Positions 49,517 through 61,932 of a stretch of 64,000 nt of DNA are shown here, one piece after another. The position numbers were made by a program, and so were the translations under genes. This DNA comes from Phlegmacium glaucopus (Eukaryota > Basidiomycota > Agaricomycetes > Agaricales > Cortinariaceae). The notes under the pieces are model-generated. The model had not been told where the DNA came from and did not search any database. It saw only the letters and a list, made by a program, of their open reading frames with translations. The first letter of the stretch is position 1. Every line of letters begins with the position of its first letter. Location of the stretch: NCBI GenBank assembly GCA_015039465.1, contig MU130378.1:1120570-1184569 (forward strand), read 5' to 3'.

Positions 49517-52500
49517 ATGGTCTCGACGCGTCTCAGTCCATCGTTGGTTCTGAAGAAATATATACGCGCATCTCGTTGCTTGTCGGCTTGTTCTCCTCGC
49601 TCATACCAGGCATCTTCAGCAGATTCTACGACTCCCAAGGAGCGAAAAGCAAAGCAAATACATAGAAAGAAATATTCAGACCTACCAGTTACTTATATAT
49701 CCCCGACTGGAGCGCCTGCTACTTCCTTAGGGGAATGGTTTGCTGGTGCAGATGATCAGTTTCGCTCCAACCTACGTGAGTAATTTTTTAAGTGAGTGCA
49801 AATTGTTGTTTTTGTTCATATTCAGGGTAACTAGCCCAACCTACTATCTTCCAGGAGAATCTTTCCAGCAGCCTTGAACTTCAGATTGAAGAGTCAGCTC
49901 AAAAGAAGGAGAAAAAACAAAAACGTCCCAAGCGCAGCCAGGATGAAGCTGGCCACGGTAATATTATCTTTAGCATCAAACTAGGAAGGTAACGATTGCT
50001 GAATTATTAGTTTTCCAGAAACAAAACCCGTGCGCGCTAAAAAGTCCAAGGGGAAAATCCAGGGTAACTTTCCATCATATCTAAAGACAAATTCGCTCAG
50101 CGCATGTTACTTAGAATCTATTGCCGGCGAACCCCAATTGCAGTTAAATGATTCCGCATCCACAGGTGAGCTTACTCTGTGAGACCAACGTCACTGCAGG
50201 CTTAACGCCTGTTTTTGCAGTCATCAAACCCGTTAAATCTGGTGGCTTTCTTGCTCGAGAAATCATGGCCAATCTAAAACGCTTTCCTCATTGCCTGCTG
50301 CTCACCAGGGTCGGGCAATTTTACGAGGTCAGGCCCACTTTAACATTTATCTAAGCTCTGCATGCTCAAATGCCCTTTGTAGTCTTATTTTGATCAAGCC
50401 GTGGAGATATCCCGTCTGTTGAACATTAAACTCACAAGCAGAAAGTTGAAAGGAGAACGCATCGCCATGTGTGGATTTCCAATTATACACCTCGACAGAC
50501 ACTTGAAAACATTGGTACAGCATGAAAAACGCTTTGTTGCCATGTGCGAGGAATTTCCTCGCTATACCAAGTCCGGATTCAAGGAATTCGATAGGCGGGT
50601 TAGTAGGGTAATAACGCCAGGAACGCTCATCGACGAATCGTTTTTAAACCCACTCGAAAACAACTATCTTGTCGCAATTAGCCTATCCAGACAGTACAAT
50701 GTCAAAGACCCGGTTGGGCTTGCATGGATAGATGTCTCAACCGGAGAGTTCTTCTCCGAGAAATGTACTCTGGAGAATTTACAGGATGAACTTGCACGTC
50801 TGGCCCCACAAGAAATCGTTCTCGACAATGTCTTTAAAACGCTTGAAAATCATCCTTTTTTCACGTTTTTGGGTGAAGGCCGTTGTCTGATATCATATAC
50901 ATCTATGCATACCGTAAACCCAGAGAAAAGAGAAGATGCCACCATGGCGTCATCACTGGACTCTCTTCCCATCAAGGATTTAAATGAAGGCGGTCCCACA
51001 AGTCTTGATAGTACCAGCGTCAAACAATACATTGCCAACTTGACGAATCGTGTGGACGCCGGGTCTCTTGCTCCAGAAGAAACATCTGCTATCAATCTAC
51101 TCACTGCGTACCTGGAGGAAACTATGCTAGAGCATATGCCACTTCTTACTTCCCCATCACGGGAAGGTATGCAAGAACACATGCAGATAGATGCCCATAC
51201 AATCAAAGGATTAGAAATTCGTGAAAGTGTTTATGACGGAGGAACCAAAGGAAGTTTACTCAGTGTTGTGAAACGGACGGTGACCAATGGTGGTACCCGA
51301 CTATTGGCAAGATGGCTTTGTAAGTTCCTCTTTGACAAGAACTTTAACGATCAGACTAATATTATGATCAGGTTCGCCTAGCACCTCCATAAATGAAATA
51401 GATGCGCGTCAATCCTTAGTTGCCTTCTTCTCCCGTCGACCGCATTTTCGTGCTGACATATCCGAAATTCTGAAAACAGTAGATGACGTCGGCCGTCTTT
51501 GTCAGAAGTTTTTACTGGGCCGAGCTGATTTCACCGACCTTGCCGCCATCCATGCTTCCATTGAAGTTTGGACCAATCTCAGTAAACAATTTCAACAGGA
51601 AAAAGCTTCCGAAAGCACCGAAAGACGAGAATCTCCTGTTCATGATGAATGGAAGGCTCTTGACACCTTATTTTCTCAAATGTCCAGTTTAGATGCTCTT
51701 TCCAGCAAGATTTCAAAGGCTGTTTTTACCGACGAGGGTGACGCCAAGACATGTGATGCAGACGAAACGGATGAAAATGTCATAGAAGGGGAAACGGCAC
51801 TTCAGTCACTTTTCCCTGATAGAAGCAACTACAAATGGGTGATCAATCCAAAGCAAGCATCGTTCAATTTTAGTAACTTAATATAACTAACGTCCCTGCG
51901 ATAGCTTTTCTGAGAAACTTTCGTCCTTACATACTCTATTTGAGAGCCTCTTGCAACAAAAAGAAAAGTTGGAAGGGGGGCTACAATTAAAATACGGTAT
52001 GCATCACGATCAAGCGTGATATCTCGAGGCAATTCTGACTTGCTTTGATGCCAGATGCGCCCTCATTGACACTTCGTTCATCGCCAGGGCAAGGGATGTT
52101 TGTTCACCTGGCGAAAGCTAGACGCGATAAAAAGGGATTGGATCTCGATCCAGTTTTCCATAGTCTCATGGAGACTGGTACTACAAAAAGCTATTTCCAT
52201 CGAGCAAGTGGTTTCTTCACCGTTCTATTTTTTTCGTCTCACATCCTTTTTTTCAGCCTTGGTCTGAACTTGGAAACAAACTTGCGGAGACATCAATCGC
52301 CCTTACATTAGCTGAGAAGGAGGTTCTTCAGATGCTTCGTCTCGAGGTTCGTTTCTAGCTGCTTAAATTGCCAGGTTGTCTGAAGTCAGCAAACTAGATT
52401 ATCCGACATTCTAGTCAACTACGCCAAAATGCACAAATAATCGATGAATTGGACGTTCTTTTGTCATTTGCTACTCTGGCGGTTGAGATGAATTTCGTTC

Positions 52501-53389
52501 AGCCCGTTATGATGGACAAGTAAGTTTGAACTACGAATTTTCGAAGTCTGGTACTCATCACTTTCTATGTTAGTGATTCATACAAAGTAATCAATGGAAG
52601 ACATCCCTCTGTTGAGATGGGACTCCTTTCATCTGGTCGACAGTTTACGCCGAATTCAGTAGAAATGACTTCATCATCCAATTTACATATCATCACGGGT
52701 CCAAATATGGCGGGAAAATCGACTTTTCTTCGTCAAACAGCTCTAATTGCCATTCTGGCTCAGGTTGGATCCTTTGTACCTGCCGATTCCGCCCATATAG
52801 GTGTTGTCGACAGACTTTTTTCGCGAATTGGCGCGAAAGATGATTTATTCCGTGACCGGAGCACATTTATGGTAGAAATGGTCGAAACAGCAGATATTCT
52901 TCGGCGAGCGACGCCAAAAAGTCTTGTGAGGAACTTTTATCCAGATTTAACGGTGCTTCCTGAAATCCCCATAGGTCATTATGGATGAGGTCGGACGTGG
53001 GACGACCGTCAAGGATGGCCTGGCAATCTCATTCGCAACAATTCATCATCTTGCAAGCATAAACAAAAGTCGATGTCTTTTCGCAACACATTTCCACGAA
53101 TTGGCCGATATGGTCGGCGGCTACAATGAGAGTGGACAAAGACTATTCCATACCGTAAGGTTCTATTGTAGTGATATCAACGATACCGAAGTAAGTCTAT
53201 TCAAGTAAACATCGATTTGTGACTAATGCTAAGATGTAGGATGGCCATTTCACATATTCTTATGGACTACATCCTGGCGTAAATCGCAATAGTCATGGTC
53301 TCAAGGTCGCACAGCTGGCAGGAATGCCGCCTGCCGCCATGACAGTAGCTGCTGACACATTATCACAACTTACAGAAAAACATGACTAG
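49517..53389 (+). CDS. MSH1: Mitochondrial DNA mismatch-repair protein Msh1 (MutS)
   Basis: A mitochondrial MutS homologue that helps maintain mtDNA. The first residues, [20 protein letters not shown], are a basic mitochondrial targeting sequence. The mismatch-binding domain shows [19 protein letters not shown] with VGQFYESYFDQA. The connector/lever region and clamp are spread over several exons ([65 protein letters not shown]). The ATPase has Walker [31 protein letters not shown] with DD, and Walker [12 protein letters not shown], then [13 protein letters not shown]. The end is [14 protein letters not shown]...LTEKHD. About 13 introns are implied, and several short exons near 49850-50220 are approximate. 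Its 3' end lies 62 bp from that of ACO2. Confidence 0.93.
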
Positions 53390-53451
53390 TTGTAGATGTT
53401 AATATTGGTTAATACTTTAATCTAAATGTAAGGAACTTTTGCTAATACATC

Positions 53452-56400
53452 CTAGTACATCGAACGGATATGATTCAGAGCTGAACCCACTTTCAACCAG
53501 TTTAATTGGTCGGCCGACATCGTGTGTTTTGTCGCAATTTCAAACACCGTTCCATCGAGTTTGGTGACCTTTATTTTGATACATGCACCAGGTTTGCCTC
53601 CAAAGACATCAGACAATCCAATTGTTTCCAGCACATCTCCCGATCCGATTTTAGAATAGTCTGTTTTATCAACGAACCACAAGGGCAGAACGCCTTGTTT
53701 CTGTCCAGATAATGATTGGTCAGACAAGGGATACCCCGATGGAATTTAGTAAACTGACTTTGAGGTTTGTTTCGTGAATCCGAGCAAATGACCTCGCAAG
53801 AATCAAAGCACAGCCTTTAAGATGTAAGCTTATCTTGTAGTGAAATGAAAGCATGGACTTTACCGTAGAAACGAGGTTGAAGGGCAGCATGCTCCCTTGC
53901 ACTTCCTTCGCCGTAGTTATCATCAACGACGAGTGCCCATGGTTGATTTCGAGCTTTGAAACTTTTGGCGATCTCTGGAATAGTTCCAGAAGTGTTTGTG
54001 TCCCTATCAAAAGCGACGTTCATGTCACCTCCTTCGTCGTTTATTGCCTGGAGTAAGCATTGTTTTGTCAGTCATAAGTCCAAGGAAAATGCTAAATATG
54101 TGCCCACAGTAATCACTAGGCATAGAAAATTGAAAACAAATTAGATTGGAAACACGGAGAAGAGGTGAATGCATAATCACACAAGTTTTCAGAAATATTG
54201 GTGAGATGGCCTTTGTACTTGAGCCAAGGGCCCTGTTCAAGGTGTGAGCATGAAATTTCTGTGAATCACTGAGTAAATGTAGACTTACCGCTGCCGAAAT
54301 ATGATCAGTGGTGCATTTGCCACGGATACGAGCCAAAACCTTCAAGGCAGGTAGTTCCGTTCCGCCGCTATTCCCGCTAGATACAACAAAATGACTTGTA
54401 AATGGTTCCAAGAGTTCCAATCGTTGAGAGTCCTTTTTAATGACTACTTGAACCTCCGGCCGAGGTTTCGGGCTGGGGGCGGGGTAGTATGTGCGGTTTC
54501 CTTGAGCAAACCCTTGCTCAGGAAGATCTTGGCCAACTGGAGGTGCAAATTTGAAGTGTTCTCCAGATGGAAGGGTCAACGTATCTGTTTGAGGATCAAA
54601 AGACAATCTGCCAGAAAAGGCCATGGCAGTAACGATAGTAGGCGATGCGAGGAAATTCATGGTCTTGCTATTCCCATCGTTTCTTGATTTGAAGTTTCGG
54701 TTGAAGCTGGTTAAGATGGCTGCAAGCAAGTCAAGCAACTGAAAAAGGACGAGCGCAGTGTACTATACCATTCTCATCCTTGGCATTGTCACTCCGTTTC
54801 CACTATACAGCTTATGTTAAATGTCGACATTAGATCATGTAGGATTACTCACCTGTCCAATGCAAGGACCGCAAGCGTTTGCAAGAACGACCGCACCAAC
54901 GTCCTGCAATACAGATGTTACATTGTCTCGTTCCATCGTAGCTCGTATTTGTTCCGATCCGGGCGTACATAGGAAAGGTACCTGAACCAACCTTCAGAGT
55001 CAAACAGGAAGTACGAGAATGATATCACCTTAGCCGTTAATCCGGCTGCTTTGGCCTGCCTTGCTAAATCTGCAACGCTCGTCTAGTAAACTTATTGTCA
55101 GCTTTCCAGAATGCATCCAACGAGGTTATTGAGGTACCATATCTTCGTATGAACTGTTTGTGCAGGATCCAATAAGCCCAGCAGAAAATTCATCTTTCCA
55201 TCCATTTTCTTTGATGAAATTTCCAAATTTTGATATCGGTGTCGCTAGGTCAGGAGTGAAAGGACCGTTGATAGTAGGTTCAATGTCTGAGAGGTTCTAT
55301 AACCCATGTTATTTGAGATTCGAATCAAGGTAAAATTATAACTCATACTATCTCTATGACGTCGTCATATTCAGCATTTTTGTCTGCACTTAGGAAACCT
55401 TGAGCTGCCGCCGCATCAGCGGCAGCGGCGACGGGTGCTCGGCCGGTTGCATTCAAATATGCACGCATATTCGGTGAATATGGAAAGGTCGATGTGGTTG
55501 CTCCGACCTCTGCGCCCATATTGGCTATTGTTGCTAAACCTAAAAAATACTATATAAGCTTGAAAAACAGAAGTGCACGCAAAGAGGGGGATGACCTGTG
55601 CATGATTGGCTTGTAACCCCAGGTCCAAAATATTCCAAGATGCTGCCAGTTCCTCCCTTGATTTGATGAGCTACGTTTTGTAAGAAAAGTGATAATAATT
55701 GTATTTACTCTGACTGTCAACTTTCCAGCAAGATGGAGGATGAGATCCTTTGGAGTCGCCCAACCATTTAGTTTGCCGGTCAGATGGATACCTAGTTTCC
55801 ATTAATCGGTGATTTGACTAGATGGCGACGTTGAAATACTGACCGATGACATTAGGAGCCTTAAGTTCCCAGGGCGTTCCGGTCATTGCATCGACTGCAT
55901 CAGCACCACCAACCCCAATCGCAAGCAAACCAAGACCACCAGCATTTGGGGTATGAGAATCTGTGCGGTCATTGAAAACTGTTCGAGAGTTGCACAAAGG
56001 TAATACCTGTGCCCAACCTGGAATTCATGAGGGAGGAGTAAAACAATTAAAAGTGCTTAAAACTTACATCAACATTCCGGGGGCAGCATAGTTTTCTAAT
56101 ACAATCTGATGGATGATACCAGAGCCGGGTCTCCAAAATTCAATGCCGTATTTCTCAGCAGCACTTTGAAGGAAATCAAATACTTCTTGGTTGGTGAGGA
56201 TTGAACGCTGAATGACTCGTTATGACAAGATCATGGATACAACAACTTAAAACCAACTTTTAAATCAGACTCGGCGCCATCAACAGCTTGTATTAGGTGG
56301 TCGCAATGAATACTAGTTGGGACCGCGCATTGACTGAGGCCAGCACTCATGAATTGCAGTCTGACTAAGATATAAGATTCGACATGTACGACTGGTTAAC

Positions 56401-56761
56401 TGCGCAGGCTTACAAGGCCATTCTAAGGGTAGCGTCGATTACTATGATCCAGGATGAGAATTATTTGAAGTACATACTGAGCCGAAGCATCCTGCATTGC
56501 CACTCGCTGCGGATGGAGCTGCAAATAAGCCTCTCCTCTGATCCTACCACCGCTGGACAAAGACTCTGGGTTAATGACATGACTGTATAATATTTTTTCG
56601 GCAAGAGTTAGCGGTCTGTTGAGCACGTTGCGGACATGCTTGAGGTTTTGAAGAAGATCAGCGTATGGCGGGGTGATTGAACTGCAGTCCTTTTCCACTG
56701 TGGCATGGGTGGCGTACAACCGACGAAGTAATGGAAGACCCCCTCTCGCCTTCAGGAGCAT
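53452..56761 (-). CDS. ACO2: Mitochondrial aconitase paralog Aco2 (homocitrate dehydratase)
   Basis: An iron-sulfur hydro-lyase. Its N-terminal sequence ([20 protein letters not shown] with [11 protein letters not shown]) fits Aco2 better than the TCA aconitase Aco1; Aco2 handles homocitrate in lysine synthesis. A targeting peptide ([20 protein letters not shown]) starts it. Cluster cysteines lie in [14 protein letters not shown]... and in IGSCTNSS and [11 protein letters not shown]. Other marks are [45 protein letters not shown] and [11 protein letters not shown]. Two exons are tiny: 56414-56422 (9 nt, completing QMAL) and 56007-56017 (11 nt, completing MLGTD). Both are required by invariant family residues. 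About 18 introns in all. No coding break is seen. Confidence 0.92.
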
Positions 56762-56896
56762 CGTTCAATATGCAAGTCGAACAGAGAAAACAAAAAATCA
56801 TTTAATTTTCTCACGGCATCATGCGTCATGTCAGAGCTCTGGTATTATAATATTATATTCAAATTCTATTGTAACTAGGTATAAGCGCGCCAGTGA

Positions 56897-59573
56897 TCAC
56901 CAGAGAGTGGAAATGACTTCTCCATTCCAATTTCGACTTCGAGCTTCCCAATATTCCCCAGTATACTGCCATTCATCTCCCACTTGCTTGAACCATCTAG
57001 GCCTAGCATCCTTGCTATTATTCCGCCTATCGCGTTGCAGTTGCTCGACCTTAACTTTTTCTTCTTCTGCCAAATCAAGGTGGCCATGTTCAAGGGCATT
57101 CACGTCTGGCCGATAGCGTGAATCCGTGGGCGGCAATTTTCCGACCAGATCAGTTGTGATTTCATTAAGCGTAATCCCATAGGCCGTGAAACCATAATAT
57201 TCGGCGTTGTCTTTCGGAAACGGTGCCATCTTCCACAGAACACGGAAATGGGAAGAATCAAGCCTTTGACACATTTGGTCGTCCCATTTACCTTCGAGAT
57301 TACCAATAACGTCACCATCGACCCCGTGGATTGTCCCAGAAACAACATTTGTTGGGCCCCAATATCCATTCTGCTGAAAATTAAGTGTGCAGCGAACTTG
57401 GGTCTTGACGTTCTCGATTGTCATCTGTCCACAGTGCTCAAAATATTTCGTTCCAACCATCAAGTTTCTAATAAACGAAGAAGGTTTTTTCCTGATCAGA
57501 ACAAGGTGGTCAGTGAAATATCGCTAGTGTTACTGGCCCAGTTTAAAGGCGTACCAAACATAGTCATCCGTTCCAATTTTCAATCGTGTCGTTCCCAGCG
57601 GTATTATTTCTAAACTTTTGCCTGAAATGTGTGAGAAGGTTTATTGTCAGCAAAATACAACGGCGACTCACCCCAAAATTTTGTCTTGCCACAAGATGTG
57701 GCGCTTAGCTCCCAGTGTTCTCCCTCGGCGTGGTACGCGATTTCAAGAGGGTTATGTCGGACCTTCTCTGCTATAAACTTCATACGACTGTCTTCAAAAG
57801 TTTCACCTAACATCGGGTTGCTTACAACAAAGTGAATTATAAATTTGTACCTCAAGAATTTTCGCCACTCACAAGGCTTTCCTTCCAGATCGATGGCATG
57901 TATGTGCATAACTAGAGATGGCGAATGCAGCTACATATGACATGCGAGTAACGGGGTCAATCGAGGAAGCTGCTTCATCCAGAAGACCGTAATATTCGAC
58001 CTCTTCAGCAGCTCTCTGAAGCAACGTTAGTGGCTCGTTGAAAGTAACAGGAAAGGTGATCGTCGATAGGTCCTGCAACATCGTTTCAATTAGCCAGTAA
58101 TCGTCGCAGTAGGACACACATACCTTTCCTATATTCTTCTTGAGTATAGTGAACAAACTGCCTTCGTCACTACAGGACGGAGCCGGCAATTCCGTACGGC
58201 GCACAACTTTAAAATTGCCAGAAGACGTAGTTAAAACCCCCGGGGCGGGGGCAGCCAGGGTATCCAGATCATCGATGTTTGTATCTATGCTCGAATTGTC
58301 TGAGTTAGACTGAACGTCGGTTGCCAGAAGACCGACGGGCTCCGGGACATCTTGAATAGGCTCCATAACAAATTCTTCTGGTCCATCAAACGCATCCGTG
58401 GCATCAAACCATTCAAAATGGTCATCACTGAATGAAGTTGCTACTGAATCGTGCAATGACCTCCGTGTTCTGGGCGTTAAAGATCGTGGAGTTTGATAGT
58501 CAGCGTCCTCTTGCTCTTCAGCGGTGGGGGAAAGAGTCTGAGCTAACATGTCGGGCAAAGATGTCTGCATTGCCTTGAGCAGAGTTGAATGCTGGCTCTT
58601 AAGAGTGTCAAATACAGACCGTATTCGTTGTATACTTTCCGTTACGGAGGGGCGTATATTATCAACCTCGGTATCCATGTTTGAGTCGTTTGGCGCAGAG
58701 TGATGGTGAGCTGGAAAGAAGCAGTTAGCCAAGATGATGCAAGTAATTAAATGGATGCTCACGCCTCTTGAACAGGCCAAACATGCCAGAATCTTTGTTG
58801 AGATTATGTTTGTCAGATCTCTTGCCCATAGTAGAGCTCCTCGGAAGGTCGGCTTCTTGACACAAAATTAAAATATGTTTCTCGAGTTCGGCCAGAGTCT
58901 ATGTGAGTCCTATTAGGACTGACTCTTTCGACGTGATATCCACCCTCACCGTTCCCATCTCTTCTACAAGGGTGCCATTTCGGTTCAAATTTATGTTCAG
59001 ACTTGCCCTGCGTGAAGCCTGGCGAAATGTCGCAGATTTCCTTGCATCGATACCGAACTTCCTACAAGGCCATCAGACAGGATTACAAAGATATGACTGA
59101 ATAGCACCTGAATGCTGTCATCCAGTTGTCAAAGTCACTCGTGCTCAAACATTTTATGTGGAATGTAGCAGTATTGGAATCGATATGGATGTCTTTACGC
59201 CCAGGCGCTGTGGAAATGGCGGCATTATGGAGAGAAATTTGGTCCCTAACTGGTTGGCCAGGCTCAAAGGCATATGAAAGGATTCCTGATTGATAAAGAG
59301 TGAAATAGCGACGAGCGAAACCTGGATCATTTTACTATGGTGAGCTTTTGATTTTAGAGAGAGAAGAGTACCCTGCATCTTCTTTCTGCGTTTCTTCAAA
59401 AGCCACCCTTCAAGCGAAACTGGAACACTTGGCATGTGAACAACAGCCGATGTCGTTGGCAGTGTGATAGAGAGACCATGAGTAAGCCCCGGTTTTCCAT
59501 CGATTTTCATGAGTTTGGACACAGACCGGGGTGCAATTGATGAACGTTTACCCAGGGAAGGGTTGATTACCAA
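56897..59573 (-). CDS. Oxysterol-binding protein, Osh3-like, with altered fingerprint
   Basis: A lipid-transfer protein bridging ER and plasma/Golgi membranes. Domains in order: PH domain at about residues 53-150 (VSLEGWLLKKRRKKMQG, FARRYFTLYQSGILSYAF, DNWMTAFRKF); linker with helix TLAELEKHILILCQEADLP and GMFGLFKR; an FFAT-like motif EWFDATD with acidic residues before it, expected to bind VAP at the ER; then the OSBP-related domain from TFPVTFNEPLTLLQRAAEEVE through GRKAFNPMLGETFED, TKFWGKSLEIIPLGTTRLKI, NGYWGPTNVVSGTIHG and KLPPTDSRYRPDV to the stop at 56897. The OSBP fingerprint EQVSHHPP reads EKVRHNPL here. The first exon starts at 59573, 72 bp from GND1. Junctions keep frame throughout; one intron ends in AAG (57821). 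Confidence 0.9.
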
Positions 59574-59645
59574 ATACGTATAAGTATTTCGATAATCTCA
59601 CTGATCATCTCCGAGTCTTTCTCTCTCTCACCCACATTCCAAATC
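59574..59645. promoter_or_regulatory. OSBP / GND1 bidirectional promoter
   Basis: Just 72 bp separate the two start codons. The stretch contains a CTTTCTCTCTCTC-type pyrimidine run directly before the GND1 ATG, common ahead of well-expressed fungal genes. No TATA box is evident. Confidence 0.45.
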
Positions 59646-61653
59646 ATGGCAACGTAAATATTCTACTCCTCTTCGAATAAATTTTAAATCCTGATATCCC
59701 CTCAAGCGCAGATATCGGTCTCATTGGCCTGGCCGTCATGGTACCTGTTACATCTCTTTTTGCAATCTTCACGTTCCAACGAATATGCTTTGTAGGGCCA
59801 AAATCTTATCTTGAACATGAACGACAAGGGATTCACAGTTGTTGCTTACAATCGCACAACAAGCAAAGTTGACGCTTTTCTCGCTAACGAGGCTAAAGGC
59901 AAGTCCGATGCCATCCGGACATGATGTCAGCTTATCATTATCGATTCCTCTTGTCCAGGCACCAATGTCCAAGGGGCCCACTCAATTCAAGAGCTAGTCT
60001 CCAAACTCAAACGGCCTCGCAAGATCATCCTTCTTGTAAAAGCGGGATCGGCTGTTGATGACTTTATTAAGCAGCTGGAGCCATTCCTTGAAAAGGGCGA
60101 TATCATCATTGATGGCGGTAACTCACACTACCCAGATTCTATTCGTCGCACAAATGAGTTGGAGGCCAAAGGCCTCCTCTTTGTTGGATCTGGTGTTTCG
60201 GGAGGCGAAGAAGGCGCCCGCTATGGGCCTTCTCTCATGCCTGGTGGCTCTCCCCCTGCCTGGCCTGCAATCAAAGAAATTTTCCAAAAAACAGCAGCTC
60301 AGGTCAACGGAGACCCCTGTTGTGATTGGGTTGGTGAGACTGGGTCCGGTCATTACGTTAAAATGGTACACAATGGTGTGTCTTTCTTTTTTCTTCCACT
60401 CAATGACGCTTGACCGTACTTGTTCGAAGGTATCGAATATGGCGATATGCAACTGATCGCCGAAGCTTATGACATTTTGAAGCGTGGTCTCGGTCTTAAA
60501 GAAGATGAAATAGCTGACATTTTCCTGAAGTGGAACAAGGGCGTCCTTGACTCGTTCTTGATCGAGATTACCGCAAATATCCTCAAATTCAAAGATGACG
60601 ATGGCGAACCTGTTGTCACCAAAATCCTCGACAAAGCTGGCCAAAAGGGAACCGGCAAATGGACAGCTATTGCCGCACTCGACGCTGGCACTGCTGGTGG
60701 GTCACATCAGCATCTTGATTGCGTTCTACCCTTTTACACTGAGCTTTAGTCACCTTAATTGGGGAAGCCGTTTTTGCGCGTTGCTTGTCTGCGATTAAAC
60801 AGGAGCGTGTTCGCGCCAGCAAAGTCATTGCCGGCCCTCAGAAGGAACCATTCCGCGGCGACAAGCAGCTCTTCATTGATGATCTCGAACAAGCATTGTA
60901 TGCATCGAAGATCATCTCTTATACACAGGGCTTCATGCTCATGAGGGAGACTGCCAAAGAAGTGCGCAACAGAATTGGCAATCTTTACTGTTGATTAAGC
61001 TGCTCTTTCAGGTCGGCTGGAACCTCAACTACGCAGGGATTGCAAAAATGTGGCGCGGTGGCTGCATCATCAAGGTAAAAAATTGATAACTGGTTACCAG
61101 ATGGCATTTAACATTTGGAATGTAGAGTGTATTTTTGGGCGACATAACCGCAGCTTATGAGAAAAACTCCAAGCTGGAATCGCTGCTGTTTGATGACTTC
61201 TTCAACAAAGGCGAGATAATATCTATTTTTCCCAGCCGACATAACTTACCAAACCATAATAGCCGTTCACAAGGCACAGCCTGGTTGGAGGCGTGTCATC
61301 GCTCAAGCTGTCCTTTGGGGCATCCCTACCCCCGCCTTCAGCACGGCGTTGGCTTTCTTCGATGGGTACAGGAGCGAGATCGTGCCTGCAAACCTCCTCC
61401 AAGCACAGGTATGTCTACGATCTTTGATTTTGACCACACATCTAAAAGTAACATCCTTAGCGCGACTACTTCGGTGCCCACACATTCCGTGTCCTTCCCG
61501 GAAAGGAAAATTCAAAATTCAAGGAGGGAGAAGATATCCGTAAGTGCTTAAATTTCATGAATTAGTCTAACGTACTTAATATTTTTCTTCTCCGCAGATG
61601 TTAACTGGACCGGACGCGGAGGAAATGTTTCTGCTAGCACCTACAACACGTAG
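59646..61653 (+). CDS. GND1: 6-phosphogluconate dehydrogenase (decarboxylating)
   Basis: Third enzyme of the oxidative pentose phosphate pathway: 6-phosphogluconate to ribulose 5-phosphate, CO2 and NADPH. Motifs: Rossmann start [19 protein letters not shown] with [26 protein letters not shown]; the active-site [40 protein letters not shown]; and late [27 protein letters not shown] and a C-terminus [18 protein letters not shown]. About eleven exons. The first exon is eight bases (ATG GCA AC, 59646-59653), joined to 59707 after AAG. Introns starting at 59899 and 61211 begin with GC instead of GT; both have the G|GC(A/G)AG context and are the only in-frame solutions. Confidence 0.95.
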
Positions 61654-61932
61654 TGAAGAAAAGTTTGTTGACTGAATTGGAAGATGTTAGAATGCCATAA
61701 TAGATGCATGTACCTTTACTGTACCACTATCTCATTTCACCGTGTCAAATAAGAAAGTGTTCATGAATTTCAGAATCATGTAAGAACTTGATAACAAGTT
61801 ATACTACCTGAAGCCGAGTCCAGCTAGGTCGTCCATTATATAGGTCCAGCTTCTGACTAAGTACTCTTTGCATATTTCAACTAATAGATCGACAGATCAT
61901 TTTTTTACTCCTCCTGAAAGGTACTCTGCACA

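Noticed and set aside
49369..56761. MSH1 and ACO2 as a mitochondrial-nucleoid gene module
   Set aside because: Yeast aconitase Aco1 has an mtDNA role, but this gene looks like Aco2 and adjacency is convergent, so there is no shared promoter. Nothing beyond proximity supports a link.
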